Shown in pieces: positions 15,144-25,500 of a stretch of 64,000 nt of DNA; within the stretch, counting starts at the first letter, position 1, and every line of letters starts with the position of its first letter. Made by a program: the position numbers and the translations under genes. Origin of the DNA: UBA8752 sp002336475. Lineage in GTDB: Bacteria; Bacteroidota; Bacteroidia; Flavobacteriales_D; Sanyastnellaceae. The DNA is taken from the NCBI GenBank assembly GCA_943846755.1, contig OX044365.1:868001-932000 (forward strand), given 5' to 3'. The notes beneath the pieces were generated by a model, which worked only from the letters and a program-made list of their open reading frames with translations, did no database searches and had not been told where the DNA came from.

Positions 15144-15964
15144 CAACGGGTCGCTGCGAGATAAGCCTCGCGCATGGTTTTCATCTGTTGGGCCAATGCT
15201 GCAAAACGCTCGAGCGCCAGCATGTTGGCCCCATCGCTCTTGGCGGTCGACGGGTCGGGGTGGGTTTCGATGAACACACCGTCTGCACCTGCAGCCACTG
15301 CTGTGCGGGCCATGTGCGCGATCAATTCTGGCCGTCCGCCTGTCACACCAGAGCTCTGGTTGGGCTGCTGCAAGCTGTGGGTCAGGTCCATGATCGTCGG
15401 TCCGAAACTGCGCATGGCGGCCAACCCGCGGAAATCCACCACGAGGTCCTGGTAGCCAAAGGTGGTCCCGCGCTCGGTGACCCACGCTTTGGGGTTGCCA
15501 CTGTCTTGCACCTTGACCACCGCATGCTCCATGGACTCTGCGCTGAGGAATTGTCCTTTTTTGATGTTGACCACTTTGCCTGTATTCGCTGCGGCCACCA
15601 GCAGGTCCGTTTGCCGGCAGAGGAAGGCGGGGATCTGGAGCACATCCACATGCTCGGCGGCCATGGCAGCCTCCTCGGCTGTGTGAATGTCCGTGGTCAC
15701 AGGGATGCCAAAGCGTTCCTTGACCTGCGAAAGAATGGCCAGTGCCCTCCCGTCGCCGATGCCGGTAAAGCTGTCGATCCTGGATCGGTTGGCCTTGCGG
15801 TAGCTGCCCTTAAAAATCAAAGGCAGGTCCAGTGCAGCGCAGGTTTCGACCAGGGATTCCGCGATGCGAAAAGCCATGTCCTCCCCTTCGATGGCACAAG
15901 GGCCAGCGATGATCTGGAGTCGGTCGCCTGCCGTCCAACCGGCGTTCTGAAGGTTGCGTTCCAT
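15143..15964 (-). CDS. kdsA: 3-deoxy-8-phosphooctulonate synthase
   Basis: A 273-residue enzyme, standard length, that condenses phosphoenolpyruvate and arabinose 5-phosphate to Kdo-8-phosphate for lipopolysaccharide. Diagnostic segments from the ATG at 15964: IIAGPCAIEGED, LIFKGSYRKANRSR (PEP/phosphate binding), TDIHTAEEA, LQIPAFLCRQTDL, VNIKKGQFL, TERGTTFGYQDLVVD and FIETHPDPSTAKSDGANML. The open frame upstream to 16255 overlaps the preceding barrel gene and is out of family. It follows that gene by 20 bases and overlaps the next gene by one base, so it belongs to the run of coupled minus-strand envelope genes. Confidence 0.96.
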   Translation of the reverse strand: MERNLQNAGWTAGDRLQIIAGPCAIEGEDMAFRIAESLVETCAALDLPLIFKGSYRKANRSRIDSFTGIGDGRALAILSQVKERFGIPVTTDIHTAEEAAMAAEHVDVLQIPAFLCRQTDLLVAAANTGKVVNIKKGQFLSAESMEHAVVKVQDSGNPKAWVTERGTTFGYQDLVVDFRGLAAMRSFGPTIMDLTHSLQQPNQSSGVTGGRPELIAHMARTAVAAGADGVFIETHPDPSTAKSDGANMLALERFAALAQQMKTMREAYLAATR

Positions 15965-15984
15965 GGTGCGAAGTTCGTGAAGCG

Positions 15985-17208
15985 TTAGAAGGTGCGGTGC
16001 CAATGAAATCCGAGCCCCATGCGTCCGCCCGTGCCAGCCAATGCCAGCCAGCGCGTGCGGATGGCGAGGGTGCCGCCCGGACGGCCTTGGCGCACGGCTT
16101 TGGAGGGCAGGTTGAAATTCAATGGAATAAACGTGCCACCAAAACCTCCGTAGGCCAGGCCGATTTCGGTTTGAAGGGCGCCACGGCCACTGCGCCGGAC
16201 CAATGTCCACTCCCACCGTGGGGCAATGGAAAGCTTCTCTGCCGTCAGTGACCATACCACGCCCGGCAAGCGGATCGCCTCACGGTCCCAGCGGAAAGAA
16301 AGGGTGCGGGGAAGTCGGCGCGTAAATCCCGACAGTGCTGTGTCCCGCTGCACTGCCCCCGAAAAATCGGGGCCATTGCCAGACAACCAAGACCAACCCG
16401 CGTTTGAAAATGCGGTATCCACCCTGGCCACTTCGGTTTGCCAGCGGCCACCGCTGCCCCAGTTGCGCAAGGCCACCGACCAGCGATCGGGACGGCCATG
16501 GCCGCCGTTGGCTTCCTCCCATACCATGGCCAAATCGAGGCTGACCGCGCTGCCGGTGGTGAGGTTTTGGAATTGCATGGCATTGAAGGTGCCCTCGGCC
16601 ACCTCATCGTTCCACAGGTATTCGCTCCCCCGCTGCACTCCGCCAGAAATGGAGCGGTGCAACTCTCCCATTTTCACCCCCCACTCCATGGACCACAACA
16701 TGGGGATGCCGCGCACGGTTTTGGAAAGGGTCCGGATGCCGCCAATGTGGAGCAATGTCGCCGAAGTGAAATGATAGCGTGAGCCGCGCAAGCTGCCATC
16801 TTGGCCTATGCCGTGTCGCCCAAACAACAGGGTGGCTGCCGCCGGGCTCCAAGCGGCTGAGGCCCATTGTGAAGTTTCCAAGCCGATGACCGTCTGCCAG
16901 CGCCCTCGGGCCTGGGGCTCAAACAACTCCAAAGCAGGAAGGACCATGCGCACCCCGCTGCGTGTCGTGCCACCGGCGAAGCCCTGGCCTTTCCAATGGG
17001 TCAAGGCCGTCAAAGAGCGCACGGGCGAGGAAATGTCTCCACCAAATGCCACGCCCGCCACAACGAATTTGTTGAGCGCATTCGACGACCATTGGCCCTC
17101 TGCATAAAGGTCCATTTGGATGATCGGGGATCCCGACAGGCTGTCTGCATTGCCCTGGGCACACATTCCGAATGTCCACAGGGACATGATGACCAAAGCC
17201 GCCCTCAT
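15985..17208 (-). CDS. Outer-membrane beta-barrel protein (DUF5723-like)
   Basis: A 407-residue protein with a signal peptide (hydrophobic residues 4-15, ending near CAQG) and a long series of amphipathic strands with alternating aromatic residues; it ends HWHRTF, with the terminal phenylalanine of Bam-inserted barrels. Size and pattern fit Bacteroidota barrel families such as DUF5723 or PorV-like proteins, but the exact family is uncertain. Its ATG overlaps the stop of the upstream lipoprotein gene by four bases (ATGA). The lipoprotein/barrel pairing suggests an outer-membrane complex (inference). Confidence 0.7.
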   Translation of the reverse strand: MRAALVIMSLWTFGMCAQGNADSLSGSPIIQMDLYAEGQWSSNALNKFVVAGVAFGGDISSPVRSLTALTHWKGQGFAGGTTRSGVRMVLPALELFEPQARGRWQTVIGLETSQWASAAWSPAAATLLFGRHGIGQDGSLRGSRYHFTSATLLHIGGIRTLSKTVRGIPMLWSMEWGVKMGELHRSISGGVQRGSEYLWNDEVAEGTFNAMQFQNLTTGSAVSLDLAMVWEEANGGHGRPDRWSVALRNWGSGGRWQTEVARVDTAFSNAGWSWLSGNGPDFSGAVQRDTALSGFTRRLPRTLSFRWDREAIRLPGVVWSLTAEKLSIAPRWEWTLVRRSGRGALQTEIGLAYGGFGGTFIPLNFNLPSKAVRQGRPGGTLAIRTRWLALAGTGGRMGLGFHWHRTF

Positions 17209-18812
17209 TCGACAAACAGTATGGCGTCTCCATCGAGGTTCCCCTGGACAACCAAATTTTGGGTCACATCAAACGACGCACCTTCCAAAGGAGTCTCCAG
17301 CGTCACATGGATTTGCATTTGTGCGCCTTGGCGCAATGCGCTGAATTGAATGGGAAGCAGAGAAAGGACGACTTCGGAGACCACCGGTTCCGCTGAAACA
17401 CCATTGCCAGAGGACACCTCCACCACAGGATAGGAGAACCAATCTGTTGCGCCAATGCCCGCCGCCAGCAGTTTTAAATGTTCGGGGACATCTACCAGAG
17501 ACAGGCCAATGCTGGCACCTACGGGCAAGGAATTCGAAAACGAAAGAATGAGGTCACCGTCAAATTCGATGCCCTCGGGCAACTGCGGATTCAATGTGTC
17601 CAGCCAAACCGCCCGAGACGCTCCGACATGGAGCGGTGCTGTGAGCGTCCACTCGACCTCGGGCAGACGGCTCAAATCGATGCGGTCATACCCACCTGAA
17701 ACATCGCCGAACGGGTTGATCTCCGCTGCGGCCTGGAGCACAAAAACATCGGGCACCGACGATAGAAACTCAGGTAAATTCCCATCCCCTGTCCCAAAAA
17801 CATAACCGGCAGTGGAAGAAGTAATGGTCCAATCCGCCATGCCACCGGTCTCGCTGACTGTTGCGCGGGGCAGCACGATGGGTGACGCCAACGCGGGGTC
17901 AATGAGGGGGGTCACGACGGGCACTTCTCCCCCATCGGTGCGCGACACTTCCCCTATGGTCATGCCCAGATCCATTCCTGTGGTGTTGAGGAATTCCAGC
18001 TCTAATTCCAGGGCCGTCCAAGCCACCTCTACATCTTGCAATGCATCGGCCCCATCGAGGGAAACCGATTCTTCCACCTCCAAGGTCCGAGAGCCGAACC
18101 TGCCTTCCACTTGGGCCACTTGCAACCCTTCAAAGCCGACATCCAAGGTGAGCATGTCGCTCCCAAAGAGTCCGACGTCCTCGGTGACGTCTGCGGGCAC
18201 GCCGACAGACCAAGACGTATACAACCTGCTCCATTCTAGGTTATTACCTCCATCTAAATCAAGTTCAACTTCAGAAAGAGGCAACACAAATTGGGTGGAC
18301 TGTCCAGGGAGGATTTGCAGCACCACCTCGTTGCTGCCTCCATTTGTACCCTCTGGAAAAACAGCCCCTTCGATGCGGTAGTTGAGTTCCAATGGCCCTT
18401 GCACTGTGCTGGATGCCGTTAGAATGAGTGCTCCTGACCCGATTCTGATTCGGCGCAGGTCCACGTCGGGCACAGACAGGTTGACCGCCTCTACTTCAGA
18501 CCAGATTTCCGCTCCGGGTGCAATGGGAATTGGACCTCCTATGAAAGGCAGGACAAACTCTGAAGACCAGCTGGTGTCGAGGTTGGGCAGCAGCGCGTCG
18601 GCATTTAAAAGGGCCGAACTGCCAGAGGCGTTGAGTACGAGTCCCGTCTGCCCTTCGGTCCACAAAGTATCGGGGACGACGTCACCCCAGGTGAGCGTGT
18701 CATTCAGAAACACGACCCGATGCAAGGGGGTCCGCCACGTTACCGGCTCGCTCCGACACCCCCACAATAGGAGCGCCGCACAGATGGCCACCAATGGAAT
18801 GCCAACCCTCAT
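17205..18812 (-). CDS. Large beta-rich lipoprotein of unknown function
   Basis: 535 residues from the ATG at 18812, which overlaps the preceding stop (ATGA). Lipoprotein signal: hydrophobic residues 5-17 and lipobox LWGC (Cys19). The mature protein is almost entirely predicted beta-structure with low Lys and many Asp/Glu/Ser, including repeated 'VPDVDLRRIRI', 'LELNYRIEGAVFP' and 'VEWTLTAPLHVG' strands. No enzyme motif is seen. It ends one codon into the ATG of the outer-membrane barrel gene, so the two are likely made in step and may be partners at the outer membrane. Confidence 0.7.
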   Translation of the reverse strand: MRVGIPLVAICAALLLWGCRSEPVTWRTPLHRVVFLNDTLTWGDVVPDTLWTEGQTGLVLNASGSSALLNADALLPNLDTSWSSEFVLPFIGGPIPIAPGAEIWSEVEAVNLSVPDVDLRRIRIGSGALILTASSTVQGPLELNYRIEGAVFPEGTNGGSNEVVLQILPGQSTQFVLPLSEVELDLDGGNNLEWSRLYTSWSVGVPADVTEDVGLFGSDMLTLDVGFEGLQVAQVEGRFGSRTLEVEESVSLDGADALQDVEVAWTALELELEFLNTTGMDLGMTIGEVSRTDGGEVPVVTPLIDPALASPIVLPRATVSETGGMADWTITSSTAGYVFGTGDGNLPEFLSSVPDVFVLQAAAEINPFGDVSGGYDRIDLSRLPEVEWTLTAPLHVGASRAVWLDTLNPQLPEGIEFDGDLILSFSNSLPVGASIGLSLVDVPEHLKLLAAGIGATDWFSYPVVEVSSGNGVSAEPVVSEVVLSLLPIQFSALRQGAQMQIHVTLETPLEGASFDVTQNLVVQGNLDGDAILFVE

Positions 18813-20005
18813 TTCGATGAAGGTTTGCGCCAAGGCTCAAAACAAAGGAATACCGCCAGACCTAAAGGAAGTACTGCAGGATGAAAGGCCTGCACGCTGA
18901 TCGTAAAGTCGGTCATGCTCAACAGTGCTGTACCCCCCGCAGCCAGTCCCATAGCGCGTCCAAGGTGGCGTTTCCAGAGCGGCGAAGTGGCACGCAAACC
19001 TGGGCCCAATAACTGCAAGGGAAAGGCCCAAAGGATGTTGAGGTTGTAACGGGTATCGGCATGGTCGGTTCCGAACCATAAAAAGGCCAGCAAGCACCCC
19101 ACCAGCCCCGTCACGGTGGGCAATGCCCTGCGCATCCAACGCTTGCCCAGTAACGTTTCCAATCCACACCACAGCAGAATGACCCAACCTGCCGTGACTG
19201 GCCAGCCGGCGCGGTCCGGCGAACGCGGCAACATGCTGGGCAACAACTCCCGTTGGGTGCGGACCAGGGGGCGCTCGTCCATGGTGCGCTCGTCCATGAC
19301 CATTTCCTCCAGCTCCACAGCCAGGTGGTCGGGCAGAAAGGCTGCACCACACTTTCCTAAAGGCGCGTCTACGGGAAGCCCGAGCACCACATCAATGCCA
19401 AACCGGGTCAGCGGGATGCCTCCCAATTTGGCCCGCAGGAGGTCCCTGAAGGTGCTGTCGCGTCGGTCCACACAGTCCACGGTCAGGCGTGACCCGAAAA
19501 CATCTTCCAAGACGGTGATCACACGGGTCGCGCAGTTGTCATAGAGAAACAGGTAGCGGTAATCCCTGTGGTCTGGGTGGGCATGGGCCAAGAGGTGGGC
19601 ATCGAGCCGGGCAATATCGCCGATTGAAAGGGCCAATTCTTGCTCACTCACGCCCCTGCCGCTCCGGATGTATTCCTCCAAGAACCCTCCAAAAGTGCTC
19701 GTACTCAGGGAGTAAATCAACTCTCCTTGGATGAAGCGCCCGTAGAAGCCGTCGCTGAATTGAAAGGTTCCAAAGTTGTAGACCCGGTCCAGCGGTGGAT
19801 TGGCCGCCAAATCGGTGACCCGAATCGCAGTGTGTCCAAACGCACTGTACAGTTCGCTGCCGGGGCTGCAGGTTAAAATGCTGGCTTTTGCAGCATCGCT
19901 GAAGTCGCGCAACGGTGCATTGGGGTCAGGCGGAAAGGGAACAGATTGTCCCGCCCCCGAACCAAGCACCGCCATCAACACCGTGAAAATCCAAAATTCC
20001 TTCAC
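18809..20005 (-). CDS. DUF4105 (Lnb N-terminal domain) membrane protein
   Basis: 398 residues from a GTG at 20005 that overlaps the dapF stop (GTGA); this start supplies a signal peptide ending GAGQ. Residues ~40-260 match the DUF4105/Lnb N-terminal periplasmic domain: LYSAFGHTAIRVTD, YNFGTFQF, FIQGELIYSLS, YLFLYDNCATRV with the conserved NC, and RDLLRAKL. The family resembles papain-like NlpC-type folds (the conserved His and Cys are present in GHT and NCAT). The C-terminal ~150 residues hold several transmembrane helices. The substrate is unknown. Position next to dapF suggests envelope or peptidoglycan metabolism (inference). Confidence 0.82.
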   Translation of the reverse strand: MKEFWIFTVLMAVLGSGAGQSVPFPPDPNAPLRDFSDAAKASILTCSPGSELYSAFGHTAIRVTDLAANPPLDRVYNFGTFQFSDGFYGRFIQGELIYSLSTSTFGGFLEEYIRSGRGVSEQELALSIGDIARLDAHLLAHAHPDHRDYRYLFLYDNCATRVITVLEDVFGSRLTVDCVDRRDSTFRDLLRAKLGGIPLTRFGIDVVLGLPVDAPLGKCGAAFLPDHLAVELEEMVMDERTMDERPLVRTQRELLPSMLPRSPDRAGWPVTAGWVILLWCGLETLLGKRWMRRALPTVTGLVGCLLAFLWFGTDHADTRYNLNILWAFPLQLLGPGLRATSPLWKRHLGRAMGLAAGGTALLSMTDFTISVQAFHPAVLPLGLAVFLCFEPWRKPSSK

Positions 20006-20781
20006 GACAGCAAGATGGTTCCTGAGAATGGCATCTCCACAGGCCCTGACAGCCATGCGCGTTTTTCGTCCGCAAAAACCACGCCGAGGGTACCCCCAGG
20101 GGCACGGAACTTGAAGGCCTCCCCGCTCGAGCTCCACCGCAATACTGCGGCTGCAGCGACCGTCCCACTTCCACAACTCAAGGTCTCCCCTTCCACCCCT
20201 TTTTCATACGTTCTCATGGCATAGAAGCCATCCGCATCCGGCGTGGTAGCGACCACATTGACGTTGACCCCATTCGGCGCAAAATCGCCGTGATGGCGCA
20301 GTGGTGTTGCCAAGGCATCCAAGTCCAGCCCGGACAACTCATCCCCTGGCATCCCCAAAACAAGGTGCTCCGTACCCGAGTGGACAAATGCGCCATGGGC
20401 CGTATCGCGCGGCAACTCCGTGAGCATCAAATCCACACAGGGCTCGCCTTCTACCCAATGTCCTTCATGGAGTCCGTCGAGGGCCGTGAAATGGGCCTCA
20501 TTGAACGCGTTGTCTGATAGGCTGCGCCACCAAGCGAAAGCCGCTCGGGCGCCATTGCCGCAAAAAGCCTCACTGCCGTCGGGGTTCAAAAAAGTGAGGT
20601 GAAAATCGGCCCCAACGCCCCCTGGCCGCATCAACAACACCCCGTCGGCACCGATGCCACGCCGGCGCTCGCACCATTGGGACGTCTGCGCGGGGGTCGG
20701 GGTCCAAGGCGCGCCCTTTGTGCCCCTCAAATCAAAGGCTATGAAGTCGTTTCCGGCGGCATTCAATTTGACAAACTCCAT
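20002..20781 (-). CDS. dapF: Diaminopimelate epimerase
   Basis: A 259-residue enzyme interconverting LL- and meso-diaminopimelate for lysine and peptidoglycan. From the ATG at 20781: substrate-binding start MEFVKLNAAGNDFI, the first catalytic cysteine in SEAFCGNGARA, and the second in TLSCGSGTVAAAA; the N-terminal FVKLNAAGNDF and GIGADGVLLM are typical. Longer in-frame starts extend across the divergent lipase promoter and lack family residues. It is the first gene of the overlapping minus-strand operon through kdsA; its promoter must lie in the 70 bases shared with the divergent lipase gene. Confidence 0.95.
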   Translation of the reverse strand: MEFVKLNAAGNDFIAFDLRGTKGAPWTPTPAQTSQWCERRRGIGADGVLLMRPGGVGADFHLTFLNPDGSEAFCGNGARAAFAWWRSLSDNAFNEAHFTALDGLHEGHWVEGEPCVDLMLTELPRDTAHGAFVHSGTEHLVLGMPGDELSGLDLDALATPLRHHGDFAPNGVNVNVVATTPDADGFYAMRTYEKGVEGETLSCGSGTVAAAAVLRWSSSGEAFKFRAPGGTLGVVFADEKRAWLSGPVEMPFSGTILLS

Positions 20782-20851
20782 CGTTTGCAAGGTACACCGT
20801 TGGATTCGTGGACGAGAATGCAAGAGGGGAGCGAAACGGGTATATTGGAGC

Positions 20852-22414
20852 ATGAGGTCAAGTTTTAGCATGGCGGGTATGACGATGGGCGCAGGCCTGC
20901 TCGTTCTGGGCCTGTCCGGTGCCCGGGCACAAGTGGACATCAACAACGCCCAACTGCCCCTGCCCGTCTTGTTTCTGCACGGGATGAGTGGCGATGCGAG
21001 CAGTTGGGGTGGCATGGCCGCATTGCTCTCCAATGACGCTGGCCTCACCGAGGGCCAAGAACTCCAATACTGCCTCAATGGAGATGGCTCAGAGAATCAG
21101 TCCACCTTGGACGAGGTGCTTCCGTTTACCGCACTGCCTGCGGGACATGCCGATTTTTTTCGGATCAATTTCGAATGCAACGCCAGCGGATCGTGCTGGT
21201 CCAACTCGGCCGCCAATTCAGACGGCGTATTCAGCGGCCAAGCCGCTGCTGCCAAACAAGGGCTTGCGGTGGCCGATGCGGTGGCCGAAATCCTCGATGC
21301 CACAGGAGCGCCTGAGATTGTTCTCGTGGGCCACAGCATGGGTGGGCTCGCCGCACGCGAGTACCTGCAAAACCCAGAATACTGGCCCGTCGATGAAAAT
21401 GGTGTGGCCCACCACAGGGTCGCCAAACTGGTGACCTCTGGCACCCCGCACAACGGCAGCAATTTTTCGGTCGGCTGGCTCGAAGATTTGGGAGACCTCT
21501 TTGGGTTCGACATCGAACAGCGGTCAGATGCTGTCCGGGACTTGCGCACGGACTACTTCTATTCGGGAGATCCCGGTGTCTTTCTGTTTGGCGGGTTGGA
21601 AGACAATTGGGTGCTGTGGGACTTCTTGTTTCAGAATTTCTGGAATGTGGACGTCAATTGTGATGGCGATGAAGGAGACATGATCGTCGGACTGAACGAA
21701 AAGCCCCTTGCCGACGACCTTGAATTTGCCTTTATCACTTCCTATGACGACGGCGTCGTGTCGACCTTTAGCTCGGATGCCATGGTGGCCATGTACAACC
21801 CGACGCACCGCGAACGGTTTTTTGTCAATGGGGTTTTTCATACTTCACTCAATGACGAGCTCGCCCTCACGCTGCGCGGAATGGACGAGCCGGATGACAT
21901 CCAAACGGCTTACCCCATTTCAGCGGGACAAACCTGCATGGGCTTTACGTCCCAGCAAGGCACTGACGCGGCATACGCCAGCGAAGACCGCGATGTCTAT
22001 ACACTGGAAGTAGCAGCCCCCTCCCTGGCCACCTTGGACACCTTGTGGTTCAATGGGGGGCTGACAGAGGCGGCTTGGTTGGATGCCAGCGGCAATTTCC
22101 TGGGCGACGCCCTCGCGGTTGAGGGTGTTACGCTCGAGGTGGGGACGGTGCACTTGCGCCTCATCACGGCCCCCGGTGCTGCCGTCACCAACCACCTTTT
22201 TGCCGCCCAAATCAACCCGGCGCCCACCACTTGTCCTGAGGACCTCAACGGCGATGGCTTGATCAGTACGGATGACATTCTGCAGGCGCTGTCTCAATTT
22301 GGATGCACTGAAGCAGACCTGCCCGGCGCCTGCACCGCAGATGTCGATGGAGACGGGATCGTGGGGGTGGGTGACATCCTTGCCGTTTTGAGCCTGTTCG
22401 GCTCCTTGTGTTGA
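20852..22414 (+). CDS. Secreted alpha/beta-hydrolase lipase with dockerin-like C-terminus
   Basis: 520 residues. The ATG at 20852 gives a signal peptide ending GARAQ (about residue 27). The hydrolase part shows the oxyanion/entry motif LPVLFLHGMSGDASSW and the nucleophile elbow VLVGHSMGGLAARE, the pattern of triacylglycerol lipases and LipA-type esterases; VTSGTPHNGS follows as in many lipases. Candidate acid and His lie in YDDGVVS and NGVFHTSLND. The last ~55 residues contain two calcium-loop repeats (DLNGDGLISTDD and DVDGDGIVGVGD) ending FGSLC, a dockerin-like tail shared with the two downstream Cys-rich proteins. No T9SS type A tail is seen. Probably degrades lipids or esters outside the cell. 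Confidence 0.85.
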   Translation: MRSSFSMAGMTMGAGLLVLGLSGARAQVDINNAQLPLPVLFLHGMSGDASSWGGMAALLSNDAGLTEGQELQYCLNGDGSENQSTLDEVLPFTALPAGHADFFRINFECNASGSCWSNSAANSDGVFSGQAAAAKQGLAVADAVAEILDATGAPEIVLVGHSMGGLAAREYLQNPEYWPVDENGVAHHRVAKLVTSGTPHNGSNFSVGWLEDLGDLFGFDIEQRSDAVRDLRTDYFYSGDPGVFLFGGLEDNWVLWDFLFQNFWNVDVNCDGDEGDMIVGLNEKPLADDLEFAFITSYDDGVVSTFSSDAMVAMYNPTHRERFFVNGVFHTSLNDELALTLRGMDEPDDIQTAYPISAGQTCMGFTSQQGTDAAYASEDRDVYTLEVAAPSLATLDTLWFNGGLTEAAWLDASGNFLGDALAVEGVTLEVGTVHLRLITAPGAAVTNHLFAAQINPAPTTCPEDLNGDGLISTDDILQALSQFGCTEADLPGACTADVDGDGIVGVGDILAVLSLFGSLC

Positions 22415-22482
22415 AGCTCCTCCGCGTCTTTGGTGCGGCTTCATCAAAGTCTGTCGCACACGGCTTTCGTCCATTCCACCAA

Positions 22483-22509
22483 AAAGGGCGGCCCAATGGG
22501 CCGCCCTTT
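22483..22509. terminator. Bidirectional intrinsic terminator
   Basis: AAAGGGCGGCCC and GGGCCGCCCTTT form a perfect 12-bp stem with an AAT loop, flanked by A and T runs, in the 122-base gap between the convergent lipase and Cys-rich protein genes. Confidence 0.85.
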
Positions 22510-22536
22510 CTGCATCCTAAAGAAGGTGCTGCGCGA

Positions 22537-25500
22537 TTAATCGCAGTAAGATCCAAAGGCATCCAAGACATCCAGCAGGTCCATGATGCCGATTTGTCCA
22601 TCTCCATTGGCATCCCCATCACAGGTTGATGCCACGGTCTCAGACAAATCAAACGTACACGAGCCATCATCGCTGGTCGCCGTTGCATCGTAATTCTCTG
22701 CATCTCCATATGTGCATCCCCTGCAGTCATAGCTGCACAAACCAGGATCACTATCGGTGGCCATCAAGCTGAAGTTGCAGGCGTTCGAATCCATGCAGCC
22801 CGCCAACTCGTTTTCATCGCATATGCCGTCGCCATCGGTGTCACTGACACATGACCCGTCACAGTTGCGGGCGGTGTCAGAAGGATAAACGCACAGTCCA
22901 GCATCGGTAGCCGCAGCGAGGAAGTTGCATGCCACGGTGTCCTGGCAACCTGTGATTTCAAGCTGGTCACACACGTCGTCTTCGTCAGTGTCTGAGATGC
23001 AATCACCCGATTGGTCATAGATGCCACCGAAATCGCAAGACCCATCGTTGAGCACCGCAGAAGCGTCGTAGTTCAAGGCGGTTTCATTCGTGCAACCGGA
23101 ACACTCGCCAGCATTGCTGAACGACACGAGCTGCAAGCCCTCCACTGCATTTCCACAGGCATCCATAGCCGTGTAGAGGCGAATGAGCTGTCCTGGCTCC
23201 TCAGCTCCATAGGCAGAGAAGGAAGCGAAGGTCAAATCCACATCACCACAGCTGTCTGCAGCTTCGGCGAGCGGGGTGAGGAACCAAGCGCAATCGGACT
23301 CCACAAAGGGCTCGAGCGTGACGAAATGCGGGGCCACCGTATCCACAAACTGAATGGTTTGGACGGTCGTATCTGCATTGCCACAGGCATCTGCTGCCGT
23401 GTGATGCCTCAATATGGTGTACTCCTGCGGGCAGTCTCCAGGCATGATGGAATCCATGTAGGAAATGAGCGGAGTAGCACAGGCGTCCGTAGCGCTGATG
23501 GCGCTGTCTGGAACGGCCTGATTGCACGACAACAGCAAGTCTGCTGGCCCAGCCGTAATGACGGGGGCAAGCGTATCCACAAACTGCACCTCCTGAACGG
23601 CAGACACCGCATTGCCGCATCCGTCTGTTGCAGTGAAAGTCCTGAGCAAGGTGTATTCTGAAGGACAATCTCCCGCCTCTGTTCCGGTGGTCATCACCAG
23701 CGCAGAACCGCTGCATTCATCCTGGTGGATGGGCATGTCTACCGGAGCCGCTGCATCGCAAGCCAGCTCCACGTCAGCAGGCATACCGGCAATGGTGGGC
23801 GGAGTGGTGTCCCGCACACTGATTTCATAGCTGCTGCTCGTTGCGTTTCCACACACGTCCGAAGCGAGGACGGTGCGCAGCAACATGTAGTTGCCTGCGC
23901 ACAATGCGAGCGTACTGTCCACCCATGTGCTGTCTATAGAATAGGTGATGCCTGCCAAATCATGGCAAGCGTCGATGGCTTGCGCAACCCCAAAGTCCGT
24001 CGTGTCGGGACAACTGAACACCGTCATGGCTGGCATCACGGTAATCACAGGGCCAGTCTCATCCTTTACAGCATAGGTCTCCATCGCCACGGTCAAGAGG
24101 CCTTGGCTCAGATTGAGACCGATGTGCTGGAAGGTGATGTATTGGGCGCAAGCCGTGAGCGTATCGAGGCTTACGATTTCCGAATAAACCACAGACGCCG
24201 ATGAGTCGCACGGATTGTAAGCGGTGGCGGCGGGAATCTCCATGGGAAGGTCGTCCACGCAAGCCACAAACGTCGTGTCCATCAGGGCAGGGTCAAAGAC
24301 GGGCGAACAGTAGTTCGGTGGGTACGTGCACGGCCCGGAGAAAACTGCATCGGGCGCATAATTCACCGCATTGGGATCGGAACAGCCCACCACTTGAATT
24401 TCATCGCAGATGTCGTCACCGTTGACATCCGTGTTGCAGGTGTCCGCGCAAGAATACAGCGCCAGGTTGGCGCCTTCATCTCCTATTTCAGCCACTTCCA
24501 AACTCAAAGTCCAAGAAGCATAAGCGTCAACGGTCAAGGTATCGGTATTGCCTTCCTTGAACATAAAAGTCCAAGCCCCTTCGCCGAGGGTTCCGCCGAA
24601 ACCGGGCATGATCAAACCGTGAAAATTAAAGGCCTGCGCAAGATCATCCAGTACATCATCTCCAGGAGCGGATCCTGGGTTCACACCGACCAACGCACCG
24701 CCGTCGAGCGCCATAGCCGCAGCATAGGCGTCAGCTTCAGACAACATGGGCGGCAAGGTGTCGCCAGGCCCCACGCCCATGAAACCGCCGTTTCCAAATG
24801 GGAGTACCAATGTATCGTTGGCCACAGCGTAGCTGCTCTGGTCGTATTCGAGGAGCTTGATGCCCGTCATCTCGTACCCTGCAGGAATGTCAATGGTAAA
24901 GTACTCGGGGTCCGAATTCATCTGCTGGAAGTTGATGGCATCACCGCTCAACCGATAGGCACCGGCCCCCATCCAGGGGATCTCCAAGGGAGACGTGGCG
25001 TCGCTTGATACGTCGCCATCGGTTTCTTCATCATATGACCAGACCGTCTCCAATTGGAAGGTCAAGTCGGGACCATCGCCCCCGCAAATGCCGCAATCAT
25101 CGGTGTAGAGACACTCCAAAGCAAAGGGGTTCATGTAGTTGCAGGCAACGGTGTCCGTGCACAAATCCGCAGCGCCGCAGACGCCATCTCCATCCCCGTC
25201 CACGTTGCCGTCACAATCACAGTTCTCAGCGGGAATGCCATCGCCGCCGCACGTGCCGCACTCATCGAGCACGTTGCCATTGCAATCGCAGTCCCCCTCT
25301 GGAATGCCATCGCCACCGCACACCCCGCATTCGTCTGCATATAGACAGACTGCATTGGCGCCATTGTCGTAGTTGCATGCCGACAGGTCGGTGCAATTGT
25401 CTGCATCGTCACAAACCCCATCCTCATCGCTATCGGAGGTACAGTCCCCTCCACAAACGCCGGTGACATCCAAGATGTAGCAGGCGGCAGAGTCAGTGGC

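Noticed and set aside
15143..16255. Longer starts for kdsA and neighbouring operon genes
   Set aside because: The extensions overlap upstream genes in other frames, lack family residues, and the shorter starts give overlap-coupled, family-length proteins with correct signal peptides.
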